A stretch of 18,800 nucleotides of DNA from Clostridiales bacterium (lineage in GTDB: Bacteria > Bacillota_A > Clostridia > Lachnospirales > Lachnospiraceae), in the NCBI GenBank assembly GCA_030154385.1, contig JASKJZ010000012.1, positions 1 to 18,800 of the forward strand. Direction: 5' to 3'. A program made the translations under genes and the position numbers. Shown here piece after piece: positions 13,172 to 18,800 of this stretch. How positions within the stretch are numbered: position 1 is the first letter of the stretch; each line of letters opens with the position of its first letter. The notes under the pieces were generated by a model. That model made no database searches, was not told where the DNA came from, and saw nothing but the letters and a program-made list of their open reading frames with translations.

Positions 13172-13894
13172 ATGGGGGAGCGGGACGCTTCTAACTTCGA
13201 ATCCCTTGCTCCGAGTGAGGAATGGGGTAATAGCTACCAAGAGGTACATTATTTGGAAGAACAGGAAACAACGAGTTTTTATTCCTCTGGAAAGGTCGTG
13301 ACCGCAGACGGCAAAAAGATTTCTTTTGATGTCTCGGCTACGATGTCAAGAAGCTTTCATCAATACTCAAGTTTGGAAATTAATTACGCAAGAGCAGCCT
13401 GCGTTGATCCGCTGGTGGTTAACCTGGATACAAACAGCGCTTCGGTGCGGGAACAGAAATTTTTATTTGATATTGATTGTGATGGAACAAGGGATAACAT
13501 TTCCATGCTTTCGAATCAGAGTGGTTTTCTTGCCCTTGACAAAAATGGAGATGGAATCATAAACGATGGCTCAGAACTGTTTGGTGCAAAAACGGGAGAT
13601 GGTTTCTCGGAGCTAGCTGCGTTTGATCTCGATCACAATGGATGGATTGATGAGAACGACCCTATCTTTAACCAATTACGGATCTGGACAAAGGATGAAT
13701 CTGGAAGAGATAAGCTTGTAGGCCTTGGGGTACAAGGAATCGGGGCTATTTATCTTGGAAATATCGAGACTGATTTTTCGCTTATGAGTAAAAGCAATGA
13801 GGCTCAGGCGCAGATTCGAAGTACTGGCATCTATCTAAAAGAAAATGGTGAGGCGGGTACCATACAGCATATGGACGTTTCCATATCCAATTAA
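13172..13894 (+). CDS. C-terminal part of the split EF-hand-like protein gene
   Basis: A 240-residue frame from ATG 13172, in the same frame as the upstream part and 12 bases after its TAG. No Shine-Dalgarno precedes ATG 13172, so it is probably not translated alone. The core VTADGKKISFDVSATMSRSF is followed by three Asp-rich, calcium-loop-like segments: DIDCDGTRD (~100), DKNGDGIINDGSELF (~123) and DLDHNGWIDENDPIF (~152). These resemble EF-hand or dockerin-type loops. The function is unknown. With read-through of the stop, the joined product would be ~380 residues. Otherwise both parts are remnants of a broken gene. Confidence 0.65.
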   Translation: MGERDASNFESLAPSEEWGNSYQEVHYLEEQETTSFYSSGKVVTADGKKISFDVSATMSRSFHQYSSLEINYARAACVDPLVVNLDTNSASVREQKFLFDIDCDGTRDNISMLSNQSGFLALDKNGDGIINDGSELFGAKTGDGFSELAAFDLDHNGWIDENDPIFNQLRIWTKDESGRDKLVGLGVQGIGAIYLGNIETDFSLMSKSNEAQAQIRSTGIYLKENGEAGTIQHMDVSISN

Positions 13895-13978
13895 AGCGAT
13901 TTTTTTGTGCATGTTTTCCAGGTTTTTCTCCTTATGTTTCGGGGTTTTTATGTTCGGAGAAAGATTTAAAAATTTCCT

Positions 13979-14007
13979 TTGAAAAAAAGCCAGAATGTGT
14001 TTATAAT
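13979..14007 (+). promoter_or_regulatory. Sigma-A-type promoter of the mbl-flagellar operon
   Basis: TTGAAA (13979-13984), 17 bases, then TATAAT (14002-14007). This near-consensus housekeeping promoter leaves a ~105-base leader before mbl. The rest of 13895-14118 shows no gene. Confidence 0.7.
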
Positions 14008-14118
14008 GTATCTTGAGTATGTTTATTTAGCCGACGATTGGAAAAAATCAGATAGATAGAATAAATACATGAATTATGGATGAAGAGTAGTCGTTTTAGA
14101 AGGAAGGAGAACATCACA

Positions 14119-15108
14119 ATGATAGGCAGTGATATTGGAATTGATTTGGGAACCGCGAGTGTTCTTGTTTATATAAAAGGAAAGGGAGTGGTTCTAAAGG
14201 AACCATCCGTAGTAGCGTTTGATCGTGATACAAATAAAATAAAGGCAATTGGTGAAGAAGCAAGACTGATGCTTGGAAGAACCCCTGGCAATATCGTAGC
14301 GGTACGTCCGCTTCGCCAGGGTGTTATTTCTGACTATACGGTAACAGAAAAAATGCTCAAGCATTTTATCCAGAAGGCCGTTGGAAAGCAAAGACTTAGA
14401 AAGCCTAGAATTAGTGTGTGCGTACCAAGTGGTGTAACTGAGGTAGAAAAAAAGGCGGTAGAAGATGCCACATATCAGGCAGGAGCCAGAGAAGTAGCCA
14501 TCATTGAAGAGCCAATCGCTGCTGCAATTGGAGCGGGTATTGATATTGCAAGACCTTGCGGAAATATGATCGTGGATATCGGAGGAGGAACTTCAGATAT
14601 TGCGGTTATTTCGCTTGGAGGTACGGTAGTCAGCACTTCAATTAAAATTGCCGGAGACGATTTTGATGAGGCAATTGTTCGCTATATGAGAAAAAAGCAT
14701 AATCTGTTGATTGGAGAGCGAACCGCAGAGGATATTAAGATTAAGATAGGAAGTGCGTTTCGAAGACCAGAAAGTGAAAGCATGGACGTCAGAGGACGTA
14801 ATCTGGTGACAGGACTTCCAAAAACAATAGAAGTGACCTCAGAAGAGACCGAAGAAGCACTTAAGGAAACGACTTCTCAAATTGTCGAAGCAGTGCATAG
14901 TGTACTGGAAAAGACACCTCCAGAGCTTGCGGCTGATATTGCAGACCGAGGGATTGTTCTAACAGGAGGCGGCAGCTTGCTACGTGGATTAGAAGAGCTG
15001 ATTGAGAGTAAGACTGGAATTACGACTATGACGGCAGCAGATCCAATGCTTTGCGTTGCGATCGGAACTGGAAAATTTGTTGAATTTTTAAGTGATAAAA
15101 AAAATTAG
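14119..15108 (+). CDS. mbl: Rod shape-determining protein of the MreB/Mbl family
   Basis: A 329-residue bacterial actin. The phosphate-1 motif is SDIGIDLGTASVLVYIKGKG, the central ATP-binding motif is MIVDIGGGTSDIAVISLGG, and the adenosine motif is LTGGGSLLRGLEELI. Such proteins form membrane-bound filaments that guide peptidoglycan synthesis along the cell cylinder. ATG 14119 follows aaggaggag-like bases; a start at 14080 lacks an RBS. It leads a tight operon with flhO, flhP and flgJ-like genes (gaps of about 42, 36 and 24 bases), the order known from Bacillus mbl-flhO-flhP. That synteny is the reason for the symbol mbl rather than mreB; sequence alone does not separate them with certainty. 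Confidence 0.92.
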   Translation: MIGSDIGIDLGTASVLVYIKGKGVVLKEPSVVAFDRDTNKIKAIGEEARLMLGRTPGNIVAVRPLRQGVISDYTVTEKMLKHFIQKAVGKQRLRKPRISVCVPSGVTEVEKKAVEDATYQAGAREVAIIEEPIAAAIGAGIDIARPCGNMIVDIGGGTSDIAVISLGGTVVSTSIKIAGDDFDEAIVRYMRKKHNLLIGERTAEDIKIKIGSAFRRPESESMDVRGRNLVTGLPKTIEVTSEETEEALKETTSQIVEAVHSVLEKTPPELAADIADRGIVLTGGGSLLRGLEELIESKTGITTMTAADPMLCVAIGTGKFVEFLSDKKN

Positions 15109-15150
15109 GCAAGAAATGTTGTGCTTGACAGCTTTGATTGGAGGTTTGAC

Positions 15151-15927
15151 ATGGTAAGAGGATTATATACTGCTTATACAGGGATGGCAAATGAGCAGAA
15201 GCGTTTGGATATCATCGCAAATAACGTAGCAAATGCATCCACGGTGGGATATAAGAAGGAGAGTGTTACCAATCAAGCATTTGATGAAGTGCTGACTTTA
15301 AAAATCAGAGATGGATCAGAGGGCTTTCTGAATAAAAAAATTGGTACGATGAGCCTTGGCGTGAAGTTAGGAGAAGTCTATACCGATTATGGGCAGGGAT
15401 CGCTTCGACAGACCGGTAATAGCTACGATTTAGCAATCGAGGGAAAAGGCTTCTTTCAAGTAAGAGGAAGTGATGCCAATGGAACTGATGTCATTCGCTA
15501 TACCAGAGATGGTAACTTTACGACAACAAGTGATGGTTACGTGGTAGATTCGGAAGGAAACTTTTTACAAGGAGAAGGCGGAGACATTCAGGTGCCTGTG
15601 GATGCCGCAAGCGTTGCGATTGGAAGAGACGGTGGAATTTATGCAGATAGCATCAAGATTGATACCGTTGCTTTGACGGATTTTGAAGATTATGATTATT
15701 TAAAAAAGGTAGGCGATACCTCTTATGAGCTCTTAGATGGTGGAACGACTAAAGATGCAACAGGGGCTCTGATGCAAGGCTATACCGAGCAATCCAATGT
15801 AAATGCGGTTTCGGAAATGGTTAGTATGATTACAATCACCAGAGCATATGAAGCAAATCAAAAAGTAATATCCACAGTAGATGGAATGCTTGATAAATCT
15901 GTAAATTCGGTGGGACGAGTTGGTTAA
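15151..15927 (+). CDS. flhO: Flagellar hook-basal body protein, FlgF-like (FlhO)
   Basis: A 258-residue flagellar rod/hook-family protein. The N-terminal basal-body rod motif is LDIIANNVANASTVGYKKE, a central SYDLAIEGKGFFQV stretch follows, and the C-terminal FlgF/FlgG motif is SNVNAVSEMVSMITITRAYE. It has no signal peptide, as expected for a substrate of the flagellar type III export system, and would form part of the rod outside the membrane. ATG 15151 (MVRGLYTAYTGM) has ggaggt at the right spacing; the frame also opens at 15121, without homology. It follows mbl and precedes its paralogue flhP. Confidence 0.93.
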   Translation: MVRGLYTAYTGMANEQKRLDIIANNVANASTVGYKKESVTNQAFDEVLTLKIRDGSEGFLNKKIGTMSLGVKLGEVYTDYGQGSLRQTGNSYDLAIEGKGFFQVRGSDANGTDVIRYTRDGNFTTTSDGYVVDSEGNFLQGEGGDIQVPVDAASVAIGRDGGIYADSIKIDTVALTDFEDYDYLKKVGDTSYELLDGGTTKDATGALMQGYTEQSNVNAVSEMVSMITITRAYEANQKVISTVDGMLDKSVNSVGRVG

Positions 15928-15963
15928 TGATACGAGTGAAATAAAAGAAAGAGGTGCAGGCAT

Positions 15964-16779
15964 ATGATGCGGTCACTGTGGACCGGGGCATCTGGCATGA
16001 TGTCCCAGCAAATTAATGTAGATACCATCGCAAATAACTTATCAAATATTAATACAACTGGGTTTAAAACACAACGAGCAGAGTTTAAGACCTTACTTTA
16101 CCAAACAATCCAGGAAAAATCGACGGATACGAATGGTGAAGATAAGCCAATTGGTATTCAGGTTGGATTGGGAACTAGAAATTCAGCCATTACTTCCCAA
16201 TACACCCAGGGAACGTTAACAGAGACAGGGAATCAGTGGGATTTTGCAATAGAGGGGAATGGATTTTTTGCCCTTCAGATGATGGACGGTTCGATTGGCT
16301 ATACCAGAAGTGGTGCGTTTCAAATGTCAATTGGTGTCGGGGGTAATACCTTGTCGGATTCGGATGGTAATCCAGTGCTTGATTCAACTGGTGCGCCGAT
16401 TACCATTGATTCCACATACAGTCCGGCCGAAGTTACGGTGGATGCGGCGGGAAATCTCTATTATCCAGATGATTCTGGAAATGCACAGGCTATGGGCATT
16501 CAAATTGGGTTGGTGCAGTTTAATAATCCAAGCGGATTAGAAAAGGGCAGCGGCACCTTATTAAAAGAATCGGTGTCGTCTGGAACGCCTCGTTGGGAAA
16601 GCGCAGATGCCGCGTTGGAAAAAAGTGACATTCGCCAGAAATACTTGGAATCATCCAATGTACAGGCAGTGGACGAGATGGTAAACCTAATTGTTGCACA
16701 ACGTGCTTATGAAATGAACTCCAAAATTATTAGTGCTTCGGATACGATGTTGCAGCAAGCAAATAATTTGAGAAGCTAG
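15964..16779 (+). CDS. flhP: Flagellar basal-body rod protein FlgG-like (FlhP)
   Basis: A 271-residue protein beginning MMRSLWTGASGMMSQQINVD, with the rod motif IANNLSNINTTGFKTQ. It has the QWDFAIEGNGFFAL segment and the C-terminal SSNVQAVDEMVNLIVAQRAY motif. It is the closest of the two paralogues to FlgG, the distal rod subunit. Export is through the flagellar type III apparatus. The start could be ATG 15964 or 15967; both follow the aagaggtg RBS. The length is normal. Confidence 0.95.
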   Translation: MMRSLWTGASGMMSQQINVDTIANNLSNINTTGFKTQRAEFKTLLYQTIQEKSTDTNGEDKPIGIQVGLGTRNSAITSQYTQGTLTETGNQWDFAIEGNGFFALQMMDGSIGYTRSGAFQMSIGVGGNTLSDSDGNPVLDSTGAPITIDSTYSPAEVTVDAAGNLYYPDDSGNAQAMGIQIGLVQFNNPSGLEKGSGTLLKESVSSGTPRWESADAALEKSDIRQKYLESSNVQAVDEMVNLIVAQRAYEMNSKIISASDTMLQQANNLRS

Positions 16780-16803
16780 TAAACTAAAAAAGGAGGAACG
16801 TAT

Positions 16804-17142
16804 ATGAGTCTTTCCATCGATACTGCTTCCCTTTATCAAAACGTACAAACTACATCCAGTGATACAACAGGGAAAACGGATTCTCTAAAGAGTACACTAT
16901 CTGGTCTGGATATGCAAAATGCAACCGATAAAGAGCTTTTGGATGCGTGTAAAAGCTTCGAGACGTACTTCACAGAGCAAGTAATCAAAGAAATGAAAAA
17001 GACGGTACATAGTAGTGATGATGACAGTGATTATATGCAGTCCTTTGGAGATATTTTGACCGAGGGGTATGCACAGAATATAACAGATTCGGGTAGTCTT
17101 GGCATCGCACAAATGCTATATGAGTCTATGAAGAATCGTTAA
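16804..17142 (+). CDS. FlgJ-like rod-binding protein
   Basis: A 112-residue protein with the rod-binding domain seen at the N-terminus of FlgJ: LLDACKSFETYFTEQVIKEM, then YMQSFGDILTEGYAQNI and LGIAQMLYESM. It lacks the peptidoglycan-hydrolase domain found in proteobacterial FlgJ, as is usual in Firmicutes. It probably caps or nucleates the growing rod. A strong RBS (aggagg) precedes ATG 16804. It is the last gene of the mbl-flhO-flhP operon and is closed by a hairpin terminator. Confidence 0.88.
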   Translation: MSLSIDTASLYQNVQTTSSDTTGKTDSLKSTLSGLDMQNATDKELLDACKSFETYFTEQVIKEMKKTVHSSDDDSDYMQSFGDILTEGYAQNITDSGSLGIAQMLYESMKNR

Positions 17143-17157
17143 CGGTTCCAGATACAT

Positions 17158-17214
17158 AAAAGAGCGGCGCATCGGTTGAGGCTAGAACTCACATCGTTGT
17201 GCCGCTCTTTTCTG
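17158..17214 (+). terminator. Terminator of the mbl-flagellar operon
   Basis: An 11-bp stem AAAAGAGCGGC / GCCGCTCTTTT (17158-17168 with 17201-17211) has an imperfect inner stem including GAG/CTC. The T-run is formed by the stem's own 3' end. Confidence 0.85.
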
Positions 17215-17234
17215 GAGAAAATAGGAGAAAAACA

Positions 17235-18800
17235 GTGGCGGAAGAAATAGAAGGATATATCGAGCATATTATTTTTCGAAATACAGAAAATGGCTATACC
17301 GTTTTTGAATTAAATGGCGAGGATGAGGATATTACCTGTGTTGGTAGTTTTCCGTTTCTAAGTGAAGGGGAATATGTTTTGGTTTCTGGTAATCGAACCT
17401 CCCATCCGGTTTATGGGGAACAGATTAAAGTGGTCACATATGAGATTAAGGATCCGGAGGATGCTGTGGCGATGGAACGTTATTTGGGATCCGGTGCTAT
17501 TAAAGGAGTTGGGCCAAAGCTTGCCAAGCGTGTTGTAGCAAAGTTTAAAAAAGATACCTTTCGAATTATCGAACAAGAACCCGAGCGTCTTACTGCGGTG
17601 AAAGGCATCAGTGAGCGGATTGCCAGGGAGATTGGCTGTCAGTTTGAAGAGAAAAAGGAACTGCGCAATGCCATGATGTTTTTAACACAATATGGCATAT
17701 CCAATCATTTGTCGGTAAAAATTTATCAGTTTTATGGAGCCAGGATGTATGAGGTACTAAAACAAAATCCCTATCAGATGGCAGAAGATGTTCCTGGAAT
17801 TGGATTTAAGCTGGCGGATGAAATTGCAGAACGTGTAGGGGTTGCAAAGGATTCTGACTTTCGCGTAAAAGCAGGTATTTTGTATGCATTGCAGCAGGCA
17901 AGCGCAATGGGGCATACCTATCTTCCAAGGTCTGTTTTAGAACAAGAGGTTTCAAAACTCATTGGATCTTTGGCAGAGGGAATTGCCAAACAAATTACGG
18001 ATATGATGATTGATAAGCGGATTGTTTGCAAGGAAGAAGAGGGAGAAGAAAGGGTGTATGCCTCTATCTTTTATTATATGGAATTAAACTGTGCCAGAAT
18101 GCTTTTAGATCTCAATACCAATTATCCAATTCATCAGGAGGTTCTTGAAAATCGTGTTCACCGTATTGAGGCGGCAGATCAGATTTTTTTAGATCAACTG
18201 CAAAAAGAAGCAGTCTTAGAGGCAGCAAAAAATGGGGTTCTTGTCATAACAGGAGGACCTGGTACGGGTAAGACAACAACAATTAACGCCATCATCAAAT
18301 TTTTTGAGTCTGAAAATATGGAAATTCTGTTAGCTGCCCCAACGGGAAGAGCGGCCAAACGTATGAAAGAGACAACGGGGTATGAAGCGCAGACCATCCA
18401 CCGTATGCTGGAGCTTAAGTCTACTATCGGTGAAAAGGATGAGGGGCTTCATTTTGAAAAGAATGAAAGCAATCCGCTTGAGACGGATGTCGTGATTATC
18501 GATGAAATGTCTATGGTGGATATTCATTTGTTTTATTCACTCTTAAAAGCCGTGATGGTTGGAACGCGTCTGATTTTGGTTGGAGATGTGAGTCAGCTTC
18601 CAAGCGTGGGACCTGGAAATGTGTTAAAGGATATCATACACTCCAATCGCTTTTCCGTGGTCAAGTTATCGAAGATTTTTCGCCAGGCGGCCGAAAGTGA
18701 TATTATACAAAATGCCCATAAGATTAATCGGGGCGAGCAGATTTCTTTGGATAATAAAAGTCGTGACTTTTTTATGCTAAAGCGTAGTGATACCAACCAA
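17235..18800 (+). CDS. recD2: RecD2-type ATP-dependent DNA helicase, 5' part
   Basis: The first 522 residues of a RecD-like helicase that runs off the window end (family length ~740-800). GTG 17235 is chosen for aggag at 17223-17227 and because homology starts there (EEIEGYIEHIIFRNTENGYTVF). An N-terminal OB-like domain is followed by helix-hairpin-helix repeats (GAIKGVGPKLAKR; DVPGIGFKLADEIAE). The SF1B motor then has Walker A GGPGTGKTTT (residues 340-349), APTGRAAKRM, Walker B VVIIDEMSMVD (Asp423, Glu424) and GDVSQLPSVGPGN. RecD2 acts in DNA repair without RecB and RecC, unwinding 5'-to-3'. It is a separate unit behind the flagellar terminator. Confidence 0.95.
   Translation, partial: MAEEIEGYIEHIIFRNTENGYTVFELNGEDEDITCVGSFPFLSEGEYVLVSGNRTSHPVYGEQIKVVTYEIKDPEDAVAMERYLGSGAIKGVGPKLAKRVVAKFKKDTFRIIEQEPERLTAVKGISERIAREIGCQFEEKKELRNAMMFLTQYGISNHLSVKIYQFYGARMYEVLKQNPYQMAEDVPGIGFKLADEIAERVGVAKDSDFRVKAGILYALQQASAMGHTYLPRSVLEQEVSKLIGSLAEGIAKQITDMMIDKRIVCKEEEGEERVYASIFYYMELNCARMLLDLNTNYPIHQEVLENRVHRIEAADQIFLDQLQKEAVLEAAKNGVLVITGGPGTGKTTTINAIIKFFESENMEILLAAPTGRAAKRMKETTGYEAQTIHRMLELKSTIGEKDEGLHFEKNESNPLETDVVIIDEMSMVDIHLFYSLLKAVMVGTRLILVGDVSQLPSVGPGNVLKDIIHSNRFSVVKLSKIFRQAAESDIIQNAHKINRGEQISLDNKSRDFFMLKRSDTNQ

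Noticed and set aside
1..18800. CRISPR arrays, tRNA, rRNA, insertion sequences
   Set aside because: I saw no regularly spaced repeats, no tRNA-like T-loop/CCA patterns, no rRNA motifs and no transposase reading frame.

Overview
The window reads as chromosome of a motile, endospore-forming, low-GC Firmicute, probably a clostridium of the Lachnospiraceae type. This is inferred from the cotJ spore operon, an mbl-flhO-flhP type cluster, a RecD2 helicase, A/T-rich codon use and strong Shine-Dalgarno sites. I cannot name the species.

Layout. Positions 3-3005 (+) hold the 3' part of a large secreted 5'-nucleotidase/cyclic phosphodiesterase. Positions 3061-12068 (-) hold a cotJA-cotJB-cotJC spore-coat operon, but cotJC (manganese-catalase-like coat protein) is cut into three pieces. 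The N-terminal piece is at 11480-11572, the middle piece at 7505-7606 and the C-terminal piece at 3061-3477. All three are on the minus strand, in the right order and in phase. Two intervening elements lie between them, and each carries its own, unrelated large serine recombinase. Element 1 (about 4.03 kb, 3479-7507) carries a nitroreductase, a methyl-accepting chemotaxis protein and recombinase 1. Element 2 (about 3.87 kb, 7608-11482) carries recombinase 2, nucleoside diphosphate kinase, a small ORF and a flavin amine oxidase. Neither has any phage structural or replication gene.

The element ends can be placed almost to the base. Joining the two ends of element 2 gives a perfect 10-bp inverted repeat centred on a GG core. 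Joining the ends of element 1 gives a perfect 8-bp inverted repeat centred on a GA core. The two have the same geometry (arm, 2 bp, 2-bp core, 2 bp, arm), as expected for serine-integrase attP sites. Removing both restores an uninterrupted 203-residue CotJC with its metal ligands. Sigma-E-like promoters (14-bp spacers) can be read in front of both recombinases. The system therefore looks like a double skin-type element: vegetative cells carry a silent, three-part cotJC, and the sporulating mother cell is predicted to excise both elements and make the coat protein. This is the main discovery candidate.

Right of the cotJ operon come a poorly resolved stretch (12.12-12.75 kb) with a strong hairpin terminator, a cell-surface-like EF-hand protein gene split by an in-frame TAG (12752-13894), and an mbl/mreB - flhO (flgF-like) - flhP (flgG-like) - flgJ-like operon (14119-17142) closed by a terminator. 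The 5' part of recD2 (17235 to the window end) follows. The flagellar cluster links cell-shape control to hook-basal-body rod assembly, as in the Bacillus mbl-flhO-flhP neighbourhood.
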